In this document: piece after piece, positions 22,938-31,007 of the stretch | Layout: every line of letters begins with the position of its first letter | How positions within the stretch are numbered: position 1 is the stretch's first letter | Origin: a bacterium | Lineage (GTDB): Bacteria > JACRDZ01 > JAQUKH01 | NCBI GenBank assembly: GCA_028719205.1 | Contig: JAQUKH010000012.1 | Location: 1 to 58,891, forward strand | DNA length: 58,891 bases | Reading direction: 5' to 3' | The notes under the pieces: generated by a model | Databases searched by the model: none | Seen by the model: only the letters and a program-made list of their open reading frames with translations | What the model was told of the DNA's origin: nothing | Position numbers and translations under genes: made by a program

Positions 22938-23966
22938 ATGATAAAAGTTGGAATAATAGGAGCGGGCAGTTTAACCGCTGAAGAGCTATTAAAAATATTG
23001 TTAAACCATAAAAATGTTGAAGTTAATATATTACATTCTGAGACATATCAGGGGAAAAAAGTAGATTCTGTCTGGCCTGCTTTTAAAAATTTAACGGATC
23101 TCTCTTTCAGTGCACCGTCATTGCAGAAAATTAAAGAAGTATGTGATTGTATTTTTATAACACGGCCGCATGGAAAAGCAAGTGAAGTTGTAAAAGAATT
23201 AAATTCTTCTAAAATAAAGATCATAGACCTGAGCGCGGATTTTCGGTTGCCTGATCTTTCATATTATAAAAAATGGTATCCGGGAATGAATCATCAGATC
23301 CCGGAATTATTATCGAAAGCGGTTTATGGTTTACCGGAGCTTTTCCGGGATAAAATAAAGAAAAGCAGTTTAACAGCTAATCCGGGCTGTTACGCGACAG
23401 CTGTAATTTTGTCTTTAGCTCCTTTGTTAAAAAATAATATTATTAAAAAACAGATAATAGTTAACGCCTTTTCCGGTGTGTCCGGCGCGGGGCGGATGCA
23501 TAAAGAGAATTTTAATCTATTCGGAGATATTTACGGCAATTTAAAGATCTATAAACCGGGTACTCATCAGCATACGCCCGAAATGGAGCTTACACTCGGG
23601 AAACTCGCCGGGGATGAGGTTAAAATAACTTTTATTCCGTGTTTAATACCTGTTAACAGGGGAATTCTCGCGATAAGTTCGCATCCTTTGGAGAATAAAT
23701 TAACCAAAAAAGATATTATTGATATCTATCAAAAGTTTTATAAAAATGAAAAATTTATCAGAATTTGTGAAAACGGGTATCCTGAGATAGCTTCCGTTGC
23801 CGGGACGAATTTTTGTGATATAGGTTTTGAGATCGATGCAAGAAACAATATTTTAATGGCGGCTTCAACTATAGATAATATTGTTAAAGGCGCTTCCGGC
23901 CAGGCTGTCCAGAATATGAACCTGATGTTTGGATTTGATGAGACAGAAGGACTGATAAGTCATTAG
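22938..23966 (+). CDS. argC: N-acetyl-gamma-glutamyl-phosphate reductase
   Basis: ArgC (342 residues) reduces N-acetylglutamyl phosphate with NADPH in arginine synthesis. It shows the Rossmann start VGIIGAGSLTAEELLKIL, the catalytic Cys in TANPGCYATAVILSL, and the later HQHTPEMELTLGKLAG and SFSGVSGAGR-like NAFSGVSGAGRM. I set the start at 22938, where AAAGGAG lies just upstream; the longer frame upstream runs back into the terminator. No other arg genes are adjacent. Confidence 0.95.
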   Translation: MIKVGIIGAGSLTAEELLKILLNHKNVEVNILHSETYQGKKVDSVWPAFKNLTDLSFSAPSLQKIKEVCDCIFITRPHGKASEVVKELNSSKIKIIDLSADFRLPDLSYYKKWYPGMNHQIPELLSKAVYGLPELFRDKIKKSSLTANPGCYATAVILSLAPLLKNNIIKKQIIVNAFSGVSGAGRMHKENFNLFGDIYGNLKIYKPGTHQHTPEMELTLGKLAGDEVKITFIPCLIPVNRGILAISSHPLENKLTKKDIIDIYQKFYKNEKFIRICENGYPEIASVAGTNFCDIGFEIDARNNILMAASTIDNIVKGASGQAVQNMNLMFGFDETEGLISH

Positions 23967-24044
23967 TCTAAAGTCACAAGTCACAACGTCACCAGTATTA
24001 ATTTTTACTTGTGACTTTGAAACTTGTCACTTGTGACTTTTATA
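23966..24044. repeat. GTCACAA-family inverted repeat, copy B
   Basis: Left half AAAGTCACAAGTCACAACG and GTCACCAG; right half ACTTGTGACTTTGAAACTTG and CACTTGTGACTTTT. Nearly the same as 21562-21660. It fills the gap between argC and tsaE and reaches the tsaE ribosome site. Confidence 0.72.
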
Positions 24045-24059
24045 TTGGAGTGCAGCAAT

Positions 24060-24533
24060 TTGTTTACTATCAATAGTGAGAGCAGTAAAAAGACTGAAAA
24101 GATTGCTGAAAAAATTTCTCTTCTATTGTCCCCGGGTGATGTTATTTGCCTTATCGGAGAATTGGGCGCGGGAAAAACCTGTTTTTCAAAGGGTTTGATC
24201 AGGGCCCTGGGTGTAAAAAACAAGTATGTCGTAAGCCCTACCTTTACTATTATCAATGAATATCAAGGAAAGTATCCTATATATCATTTTGACCTGTATC
24301 GTTTAAAAAATGAAAATGAATTAGAGGCCCTGGGTTTCGAAGAATATTTTTACGGTAAAGGAATAACCCTTATCGAATGGGCGGATAAGATGAAAAAACT
24401 ATTGCCGAAGGACAGGCTTGAGATATATTTTTCTTACGTAAATGAAAATACACGGCGTATTATTTTAAAACCGAAAGGAAAACTTTGGGTTAGCCGTGAT
24501 ATGGAGTCTTTCAGTGAAAATATTGGCAGTTGA
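24060..24533 (+). CDS. tsaE: tRNA threonylcarbamoyladenosine biosynthesis ATPase TsaE
   Basis: TsaE (157 residues) is the ATPase of the complex that makes t6A37 in ANN-decoding tRNAs. It has the Walker A motif GELGAGKTCF and the family text SPTFTIINEYQG, YHFDLYRLKN and ITLIEWADK. I place the start at the TTG at 24060 because GGAG (24047-24050) is well spaced before it; an in-frame frame further upstream reads only repeat sequence. It overlaps tsaB by 20 bases. Confidence 0.92.
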   Translation: MFTINSESSKKTEKIAEKISLLLSPGDVICLIGELGAGKTCFSKGLIRALGVKNKYVVSPTFTIINEYQGKYPIYHFDLYRLKNENELEALGFEEYFYGKGITLIEWADKMKKLLPKDRLEIYFSYVNENTRRIILKPKGKLWVSRDMESFSENIGS

Positions 24534-25215
24534 AACATCAGGCTTGAGGGAAAGTGTCGCTGTTTATAATAATGGCAAAATAACCGAACTCAATCAGGAG
24601 GTAAAATCCCATTCCTCGCATCTTTTGAGGGCTATAGACAAAGTATTAAAAAAATCGGATACCAGGCTGGAAGACCTGGATTGCCTCGCGGCCTCGACAG
24701 GCCCTGGGTCCTTTATGGGGATCAGGATAGGTTTAGGCACAATGCAGGGATTAAGTCTCGCGCTGGATATTCCTTTGATCGGGATACCGGCACTGGATGC
24801 TGTCGCGGAAAATGTCAGGAATTCAGGTTTGGATCTTAATAATATCAAGTACATATGCCCTTTGATCCTGAGCAAGGGAGAAGAGGTTTATTCCGCTGTT
24901 TATATTGTTAAAAACAGGCAGTTTAAACGTAAAAGCAAGTTTCAATACATTTCAATTAATGAATTCCTTAAAATATTCCGAAAAGATAAGATATCAGGGT
25001 GTGTAATTTTCTTTAGCGAGGCAAGGAGATTTGAAAGCCAGATCATCAATGTTTTAGGTGAAAAGGCGGTTTTTTTACAGGATAAAATTTCTTTCCCCGG
25101 AGCCGGGAATATAGCAAAATTAGCCGGGAAAAATATCAGAAATAATAAAACAAAAAAATCAGTTTATCCATCACCATTATATGTCAGGCCCTATTTAACC
25201 AAGAAAACGGGCTAA
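24514..25215 (+). CDS. tsaB: tRNA threonylcarbamoyladenosine biosynthesis protein TsaB
   Basis: TsaB (233 residues) is the scaffold partner of TsaD in t6A synthesis. It starts KILAVETSGLRESVAVY, with the ASKHA-fold first strand, and has the diagnostic TGPGSFMGIRIGLGTMQGL and the later GIPALDAVA. The start is a GTG at 24514 with GGAG nine bases before. The C-terminal half is long and carries an acidic/basic tail ending in YPSPLYVRPYL, usual for TsaB. The Mrp operon follows after 14 bases. Confidence 0.93.
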   Translation: MKILAVETSGLRESVAVYNNGKITELNQEVKSHSSHLLRAIDKVLKKSDTRLEDLDCLAASTGPGSFMGIRIGLGTMQGLSLALDIPLIGIPALDAVAENVRNSGLDLNNIKYICPLILSKGEEVYSAVYIVKNRQFKRKSKFQYISINEFLKIFRKDKISGCVIFFSEARRFESQIINVLGEKAVFLQDKISFPGAGNIAKLAGKNIRNNKTKKSVYPSPLYVRPYLTKKTG

Positions 25216-25229
25216 GGAGAAAAGAGAAT

Positions 25230-25790
25230 ATGGCTAAAAAATTGAGAGAAGCGGATGTTTTGCTTCGCTCAGCCTTATTCTTTTTTACTTTTTGGACCAC
25301 GCTGACATTCCCATCGTATTTATACTTAGAACATTTTTTGATCAATCTGGCGCAGTATTTTATAGCAGGCGCGGTATTGTCGGTCTTTGTTGCCTGGGTA
25401 ACCAGGGGGATGTTCCTGGTAATTGAAGAATTATCGTTTTTTTATTTAAAATATATGTTTCGTATTTTTTTGTATTGGATGAATCTGTTTTTAAATATTA
25501 TTCTTGCAGGAATAGATGTCGCCCGCCGCGTAATGCGTAAAGATCTTCTTATTTCACCGGGAATTATTGAATTTTATACCCCCTTAAAAGATGACTGGTT
25601 GATAGCGTTTAACAGCAATTCCATTACCCTGACACCCGGGACTATTACTGTAGATGTTAAAAAAACAAAAGACGGAACAAGATTTTTAATACATTGCATT
25701 TGCAGGGAGGCTGTACAGGATATTCAGGCAAGCATGGGTTTTGTTAAAGAGATCGAGAGGATCTATCGGGACAGGAGCCAGGATGATTGA
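25230..25790 (+). CDS. mnhE: Mrp-type cation/proton antiporter subunit E
   Basis: MnhE/MrpE (186 residues) has two or three membrane segments at the N-terminus and a soluble C-terminal half with the family text LLISPGIIEFYTPLKDDW, then SNSITLTPGTITVDV and HCICREA. MrpE helps to assemble or stabilise the antiporter complex. It opens the run MnhE-F-G and is preceded by AAGGAGAAAAG. It overlaps mnhF by 8 bases. Confidence 0.92.
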   Translation: MAKKLREADVLLRSALFFFTFWTTLTFPSYLYLEHFLINLAQYFIAGAVLSVFVAWVTRGMFLVIEELSFFYLKYMFRIFLYWMNLFLNIILAGIDVARRVMRKDLLISPGIIEFYTPLKDDWLIAFNSNSITLTPGTITVDVKKTKDGTRFLIHCICREAVQDIQASMGFVKEIERIYRDRSQDD

Positions 25791-26049
25791 ATTCAGTTTA
25801 GTCCTTAAATTCGCGATGATGATCTTATCAATAACAATATTTTTTTGTTTGTACCGCGCGCTGATCGGGCCGACGATCCCGGACAGGATAATCGGGATAA
25901 ATCTGATAGGTACAAAAAACACCGTTATGATAGTTTTTGCGGGGGTGTTGTTCAATGAAAACGGTTTTTTTGATATAGCGCTTTTATACGCGATGCTGGC
26001 ATTTATTACAAATATCGCGTTGGTTAAATATATGGAGACGGAAAAATGA
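25783..26049 (+). CDS. mnhF: Mrp-type antiporter subunit F
   Basis: MnhF/MrpF (88 residues) has three membrane helices and the family motif RALIGPTIPDRIIGINLIGT. In Mrp complexes it forms part of the cation path beside MrpG. I chose the ATG at 25783 because AGGAG precedes it and MnhF homologues start near there; the longer frame runs through mnhE. It overlaps mnhG by 4 bases. Confidence 0.92.
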   Translation: MIEFSLVLKFAMMILSITIFFCLYRALIGPTIPDRIIGINLIGTKNTVMIVFAGVLFNENGFFDIALLYAMLAFITNIALVKYMETEK

Positions 26050-26402
26050 TACTGGGATTTTTTGAAACATTTTGCCGGATATTGGCATCTATTTTTATTT
26101 TTTCAGGCCTTTTCTTTTTTATTACCGCGACAGTCGGTGTAATAAGGATGCCTGACCTTTATAACCGCGGGCATGTCGCCGGAAAGGGCGACAGCCCGGG
26201 TTTTTTTCTTACATTATTGGGTATCTGGCTTTACGAGCTTACGATAAATCCGATCCAGAGTTTAAAGATCCTGCTTATACTGTTTTTTATGTTTTATTCT
26301 CATCCTATAATAATTCACGCGATATTGCGTGTTTCCTTTATTAAAAAAATACCTTTTATGAAAGGAACCACTGAGCAATATTTAGAAAAGGATAAAGAGT
26401 GA
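26046..26402 (+). CDS. mnhG: Mrp-type antiporter subunit G
   Basis: MnhG/MrpG (118 residues) has three membrane segments and the family text TATVGVIRMPDLYNRGHVAGKGDS, with the conserved acidic and Arg residues of the motif. It pairs with MrpF and E in the complex. It overlaps its neighbours by 4 bases on each side, so translation is coupled. Confidence 0.92.
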   Translation: MILGFFETFCRILASIFIFSGLFFFITATVGVIRMPDLYNRGHVAGKGDSPGFFLTLLGIWLYELTINPIQSLKILLILFFMFYSHPIIIHAILRVSFIKKIPFMKGTTEQYLEKDKE

Positions 26403-26659
26403 TGGATCTGGTTCTGGTATCCCATATAATTATTTTAGTATTTTTAGTTGTAACCGCTTTGGCCGCGATCTTTCTTGAGGACCTGTTCGCGTCTGTAATA
26501 GTTTACAGCGCTTATAGTTTCTGCATGTGTTTGACTTACCTGATACTTCGTTCAGCGGAAATAGCTATGACAGAGGCGGCGATAGGCGCGGGGCTTACAA
26601 CAATACTTTTTGTTGCCGCGCTCGCGAGAACCTCCCGTAAGGAGGAAGACAAGGAATGA
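26399..26659 (+). CDS. MbhD/DUF4040-type subunit (MrpA C-terminal domain homologue)
   Basis: An 86-residue protein with three membrane segments. The text AAIFLEDLFASVIVYSAYSF and the EIAMTEAAIGAGLTTILFVAAL segment are those of the DUF4040/MbhD domain, which in the classical MrpA is fused to the large subunit and in Mbh hydrogenases is separate. The buried Glu of MTEAAIG is the conserved ion-path residue. Overlaps its neighbours by 4 bases. Confidence 0.85.
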   Translation: MMDLVLVSHIIILVFLVVTALAAIFLEDLFASVIVYSAYSFCMCLTYLILRSAEIAMTEAAIGAGLTTILFVAALARTSRKEEDKE

Positions 26660-27453
26660 AAAAATTATTTATTCCCGCGTGTTTTATTCTCTTGTGTTTT
26701 GCTATGATACTGGTGGTTTTGCGCCTTTCACCGGTAGGTGACCCTAGGCTTCCAAGTTATTCAGGTTATCTTGACCCTAAAACCCCGGCTGAAGAAATTG
26801 TTCAAAAAGGCCAGTCCGTCGCGCTTTATTACAACAAAAACGCGGTTTCAGATGTTAATTCAATGAACGTGGTTTCCGCGATGATCCTGGATTACCGGGC
26901 CTATGATACCCTGTATGAGGCAGTAATACTTTTTACCGCGATGATATGTGTATTATCTGTTCTATTATTTGGTTCAGGGAATGGATCCGGATCAGGCAAA
27001 GATTGGGTGCCAAGCATTAATGTAATGGATATTACTAAAAGAATGGTGCCTTTTATTTTAATGTTCGGGCTATATATTATTTTCCGCGGGCATCTTTCAG
27101 CGGGCGGAGGTTTTCAGGGAGGGGTAATTATCGGAGCCGGGTTTATCATTTATACAATAGTTTTTGGATCGGAAAAAGCCGGGCGTTACATCCCTGAAGG
27201 TATTTTAACAATAATGAATAGTTTAGGCATGAGTATTTTTGTATGTTTTGGGCTTTTAGGAATAATTACCGGCTACAATTTTTTAACAAATAAAATCGCG
27301 GGTATTCCACCGATGGGACAAGCCGGAGTTCTGTTAAGCTCGGGAACACTTCTTTGGATCAATATTGGAATCGGAATGAACGTCTCGGGCGCGATAATAC
27401 GTATATTTTATGCTTTTCAGAAAAACGCGGATGGAGAAAGAAGCAATGTTTAA
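26656..27453 (+). CDS. MbhE-MnhB fusion subunit
   Basis: A 265-residue membrane protein. The N-terminal ~110 residues match MbhE (the last MrpA domain: NSVNVVSAMILDYRAYDTLYEA-type text, here SMNVVSAMILDYRAYDTL). The C-terminal ~140 match MrpB (MVPFILMFGLYIIFRGHLSAGGGFQGGV). The same order, separate or fused, occurs in Mbh/Mrp-type clusters. MrpB is part of the antiporter core. The end overlaps mnhC by 8 bases. Confidence 0.88.
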   Translation: MKKLFIPACFILLCFAMILVVLRLSPVGDPRLPSYSGYLDPKTPAEEIVQKGQSVALYYNKNAVSDVNSMNVVSAMILDYRAYDTLYEAVILFTAMICVLSVLLFGSGNGSGSGKDWVPSINVMDITKRMVPFILMFGLYIIFRGHLSAGGGFQGGVIIGAGFIIYTIVFGSEKAGRYIPEGILTIMNSLGMSIFVCFGLLGIITGYNFLTNKIAGIPPMGQAGVLLSSGTLLWINIGIGMNVSGAIIRIFYAFQKNADGERSNV

Positions 27454-27829
27454 CAAAATTACAGGCAATATAGATTTTATTTTTGCCATTATACTTTTTT
27501 GCATCGGTCTTTATGGTTTAACAGTCAAAAAAAATCTGATCAAAAAACTTATCGGGCTGAATATTATGGAAACATCCGTATATCTTTTTTTTATCGCTTT
27601 AGGCGATGTCAGATTAGGTGCAAATATTCAATACTGGGGAAGAACTCCAATAGTTTTGGATACTGTTAAAGCGCGGGCGGGCATTGAGTTTATGGTCAAC
27701 CCGGTTCCTACCGGATTAATACTTACAGCCATCGTAGTAAGCGTGAGTATAACAGCCCTGGGTTTAGCTCTCTCAGTAAAACTATATGAACATTACGGAA
27801 CACTTGACACATCAAAGATGAAAAAATAA
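27446..27829 (+). CDS. mnhC: Mrp-type antiporter subunit C
   Basis: MnhC/MrpC (127 residues) is the NuoK-like subunit with three membrane helices and a Glu in MIGLNIMETSVYLFF-type text (IGLNIMETSVYLFFIALG). It ends with NPVPTGLILTAIVVSVSITALGLAL, the family signature. I chose the ATG at 27446, preceded by GGAGAAAG; an earlier in-frame ATG would overlap the previous gene further. Confidence 0.9.
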   Translation: MFNKITGNIDFIFAIILFCIGLYGLTVKKNLIKKLIGLNIMETSVYLFFIALGDVRLGANIQYWGRTPIVLDTVKARAGIEFMVNPVPTGLILTAIVVSVSITALGLALSVKLYEHYGTLDTSKMKK

Positions 27830-27830
27830 T

Positions 27831-27876
27831 ACCTCCCCTAATCCCCTCCTTGGCAAGGAGGGGACTAAGGGGTGGT
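27831..27876. repeat. CCCCTCCTT palindrome repeat
   Basis: CCCCTCCTT (27843-27851), GGC and AAGGAGGGG (27855-27863) form a 9-bp perfect stem, flanked by CCTCCCCTAAT and TAAGGGGTGG. A half copy (GAGGAGGGGATAAAGGGGTG) lies at 30976-30996. Both sit between Mrp operon genes. Confidence 0.7.
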
Positions 27877-27890
27877 GGAGCGAAGCGACA

Positions 27891-29447
27891 ATGGGCTCTC
27901 ATTTACAGGTTTTAATACCGGTTACATTGATATTAGGCGCTTTCCTGATACCGATCCTTGAACGCTGGTTCAGGAAACTCCTGGAACCATTGGTTATAGG
28001 TATAACCTTTTTTTGCCTGATTTATTCCTGCCTGCTTCTTTATGGGATTTATTTATCCCCGTTAAAAGTTTTTCAGTATTTTGTGGGTTTCTCCTGGAAC
28101 GCGAAAACACTTCTTATCACCGGCGAGCCGATCGGTATTGTCCTTCAGACAGACCTCATAGGCGGGTTTATTTTAGTGCTCATAAATTTTATTTCATTTT
28201 TAGCCGCGATTTATTCTTTGAGATATGTGCCCCAAAATATACCGGATGGAAAAAAGGGTGTTTATTATACATTATTTCTTCTTATGACTGCAGGGATGTC
28301 AGGAATTTGTCTGACGGGGGATATTTTCAACCTTTATGTTTTGTTTGAAGTCGCGAATCTAAGCTCATACGCTCTGGTTTCTATTGACGGAGAAGCAGAG
28401 GCGGTTGAAGCGGCAATTAAATATTTACTGATCAGCGCGCTCGCAAGCATTTTCATTTTTTTCGGCATAGGCCTTTTATACGGCGCTACAGGGACATTAA
28501 ATATGTCTTATGCTTCAAACCAGATCCGAAAGGTTTTGCTTTCAGGGCATGATACATTTCTATTCTCATATAGATATCTTATATTTGCCTCGCTTGCTTT
28601 ATTTACAGCGGGTTTTGGAATAAAAAGCGCGCTGGTGCCAGTTCATGGCTGGCTGCCGGACGCCCATTCAAAGGCTCCATCGCCTATAAGCGCGATGCTT
28701 TCAGGCTTGTTAATAAAAGTTACAGGCATATTTTTGTTTATCCGTTTTTATTTTTCCGTGTTCAGGATCCAGGATGGTTTATACGGCGATATGTTCCCCG
28801 CTTTTATTTTATCTATTGGCGCGATTTCAGCTATCAGCGGGTCTGTATTTGCCATCGCGCAAAAAAATTTAAAAAGGATGCTCGCCTTTTCAACGGTTTC
28901 CCAGATGGGTTATATCTTGATAGGAATAGGATTTTTCAGCCGTGACGGTTTAACAGGAGCGGTACTTCATCTTTTTAACCATTCTGTAATGAAATCGGCC
29001 TTATTTTTGTCGGCAGGAGCGATCTTTTATAAGACAAAATTTACGCGGATAGATGAATTAAAAGGGCTTGGTTTTAAAATGCCTGTTACCTGCGCCTGTT
29101 TTACAATAGCTGCTTTGGGAATGGTCGGGATCCCTCCCATGAGCGGATTTTTCAGTAAGTGGATACTTGGGATCGCGGCCATAAGAGCCGGGTTCCTGCC
29201 GGTTTCAATTATATTTCTTTTAGGGAGTTTACTGAACGCGATTTACTATTTTCGAGTTATAGGAAAGATGTATTTTTTTAACAGGGATTCTTTATCCGTT
29301 CCGGCGCCGGAGGCAGGCATGCGGGAACTGCCGGAAAGTATTTATATTCCGATCGCGATCCTTGCTTTCGCGGTTTTATTTTTTGGCCTTGGGTCGGATA
29401 TCCTTTTAAAGATAATAAGGCCGGGAGTGGAATATTTGTGGAAGTAA
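27891..29447 (+). CDS. antiporter-like (MrpD/NuoN-type) subunit 1
   Basis: A 518-residue polytopic protein, about 14 membrane helices, of the proton-conducting NuoL/M/N family. The buried Glu in LFEVANLSSYA and the Lys in GFGIKSALVPVHGWLPDAHS, followed by SPISAMLSG, are conserved ion-path residues. KNLKRMLAFSTVSQMGYI and FNHSVMKSALF carry the later Lys/His set. It is the first of four such subunits in a row. The ATG at 27891 has no strong ribosome site; GGTGGAG from the repeat may serve. Confidence 0.9.
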   Translation: MGSHLQVLIPVTLILGAFLIPILERWFRKLLEPLVIGITFFCLIYSCLLLYGIYLSPLKVFQYFVGFSWNAKTLLITGEPIGIVLQTDLIGGFILVLINFISFLAAIYSLRYVPQNIPDGKKGVYYTLFLLMTAGMSGICLTGDIFNLYVLFEVANLSSYALVSIDGEAEAVEAAIKYLLISALASIFIFFGIGLLYGATGTLNMSYASNQIRKVLLSGHDTFLFSYRYLIFASLALFTAGFGIKSALVPVHGWLPDAHSKAPSPISAMLSGLLIKVTGIFLFIRFYFSVFRIQDGLYGDMFPAFILSIGAISAISGSVFAIAQKNLKRMLAFSTVSQMGYILIGIGFFSRDGLTGAVLHLFNHSVMKSALFLSAGAIFYKTKFTRIDELKGLGFKMPVTCACFTIAALGMVGIPPMSGFFSKWILGIAAIRAGFLPVSIIFLLGSLLNAIYYFRVIGKMYFFNRDSLSVPAPEAGMRELPESIYIPIAILAFAVLFFGLGSDILLKIIRPGVEYLWK

Positions 29448-29453
29448 TATAAA

Positions 29454-29480
29454 GCATGGTGCATAGAGCATGGGGCATGG
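29454..29480. repeat. GCATGG micro-repeat tract
   Basis: GCATGG occurs three times and GCATAG once in 27 bases (29454-29480) in the 61-base gap after antiporter subunit 1. It is a short tandem tract with no coding potential. Confidence 0.55.
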
Positions 29481-29508
29481 AAAACAGAATTTAAAGAGGG
29501 TGTTATAG

Positions 29509-30978
29509 ATGATCATTTTTTTGCCGGTGATTGTACCGGTCATAATTTCGTTCCTGATTTTCCTTTGCGGGGAAAAGAGGGATAAATTGCGTTATATATT
29601 TTTATTTACTGCCAGTATATTTGATTTTCTGGCGGTTATTTTTATCATGCCTCTGGTTTTAAAACACGACCTGCCTCCGTTAATTCTTCTTCATACTACA
29701 TTTTTCGATCTTAAATTTAAGGTTGATATCCTTTCACTGCTTCTTGCCGTGGTAGTAACTTTTTTATGGATAGTGACAAATTCATATTCGATAGGTTATA
29801 TGGAGAAAAACCATAGTTTAAGGCGTTATTATACGGCCCTGGCATTTTGTGAAGGCGCTGTGATGGGAATTATATTCGCGGCTGATCTTTTTACACTTTT
29901 TGTATTTTATGAGTTATTGACTATAAGCGTATTTCCATTGATCATCCATGAAGAGACTGAAGAAGCGGCAAAGGCAGGAATAATGTATCTGGTATACACG
30001 CTTTCCGGAGGGGCAATGATACTTTTTGGTTGTTTTATAACCTATGCCTTGAATAATGGAAATATTGAATTTATGCCCGGCGGTATGCCGGGTTTGGCAG
30101 GACAAAATAAAATTGTGCTTTATCTTCTCTTTATTCTTTTTACCTGCGGATTCGGCGTGAAAGGCGCGCTTGTGCCTTTGCACGCGTGGCTTCCCAGGGC
30201 AATGGTCGCGCCTACCCCGATCAGCGCGCTTCTCCATGCCGTGGCAGTGGTAAATGTCGGGACCTATGGGCTTATCAGGATGATCTATAATATTTTCGGC
30301 AGGGATCTGTTCCTGAGGCTTCATTTAAATACCATACTCGCGCTTGTTTGCGTGATCACAGTTCTGGGAGCGGCTTTTATGGCCTTCAAACAGCGTCAAT
30401 TAAAAAAGCTTTTAGCCTATTCAACGGTCAACCAGCTTGGTTATGTCGTCCTTGGCGCATCCTCCCTTAATTATTGGGCGCTTACAGGGGGATTGGTCCA
30501 TATCATGTATCATTCAATTATGAAGATCAGTTTGTTCTATGCCGCAGGGATGATCATCAGGTTTAAAGGTAAGATCAGGATCCCGCAATTATCAGGGATA
30601 TCAAAAGAAATGCCTGTTACTATGGCCTGTTTTGTAATAGGGGTTATCGGCATTGTAGGGCTTCCGCCTATGGCAGGATGGCTAAGCAAATGGAATCTGG
30701 TTAAAGGGCATCTTTTAATTAATGAGCCGGTTTTAGCGTCTGTTTTTCTGATCAATACGGTTATAGAAGTCGGATATTTTTTGCCGCCGATACTTTACGC
30801 GTATTTTGGAGTTTTGGATGAGTCTCCCGGATCTTCGGAAAAAACATCAGAGGCTCCATTAAATATGTTAATACCTTTAGTTATAGTTACTGTTTTATCT
30901 TTTACATTTGGTTTGTTCGGTTCATTGCCGTATGTTTTGTCAAACAAAGCGGCGGCAGAACTGTTGATGATAAAATGA
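29509..30978 (+). CDS. antiporter-like (MrpD/NuoM-type) subunit 2
   Basis: A 489-residue membrane protein of the NuoM/MrpD type, about 14 helices. Ion-path residues are visible: Glu in FVFYELLTIS, Lys in FGVKGALVPLHAWLPRAM followed by TPISALLHAVAVVNVG, and Lys in QRQLKKLLAYSTVNQLGYV with HIMYHSIMKISL. The ribosome site AGAGGG is well placed. It ends at a half palindrome repeat before subunit 3. Confidence 0.9.
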   Translation: MIIFLPVIVPVIISFLIFLCGEKRDKLRYIFLFTASIFDFLAVIFIMPLVLKHDLPPLILLHTTFFDLKFKVDILSLLLAVVVTFLWIVTNSYSIGYMEKNHSLRRYYTALAFCEGAVMGIIFAADLFTLFVFYELLTISVFPLIIHEETEEAAKAGIMYLVYTLSGGAMILFGCFITYALNNGNIEFMPGGMPGLAGQNKIVLYLLFILFTCGFGVKGALVPLHAWLPRAMVAPTPISALLHAVAVVNVGTYGLIRMIYNIFGRDLFLRLHLNTILALVCVITVLGAAFMAFKQRQLKKLLAYSTVNQLGYVVLGASSLNYWALTGGLVHIMYHSIMKISLFYAAGMIIRFKGKIRIPQLSGISKEMPVTMACFVIGVIGIVGLPPMAGWLSKWNLVKGHLLINEPVLASVFLINTVIEVGYFLPPILYAYFGVLDESPGSSEKTSEAPLNMLIPLVIVTVLSFTFGLFGSLPYVLSNKAAAELLMIK

Positions 30979-31007
30979 GGAGGGGATAAAGGGGTGGTAA
31001 TTATATT

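Noticed and set aside
28013-28348. A 111-codon plus-strand frame inside antiporter subunit 1
   Set aside because: It is the +1 frame of a conserved membrane protein gene.
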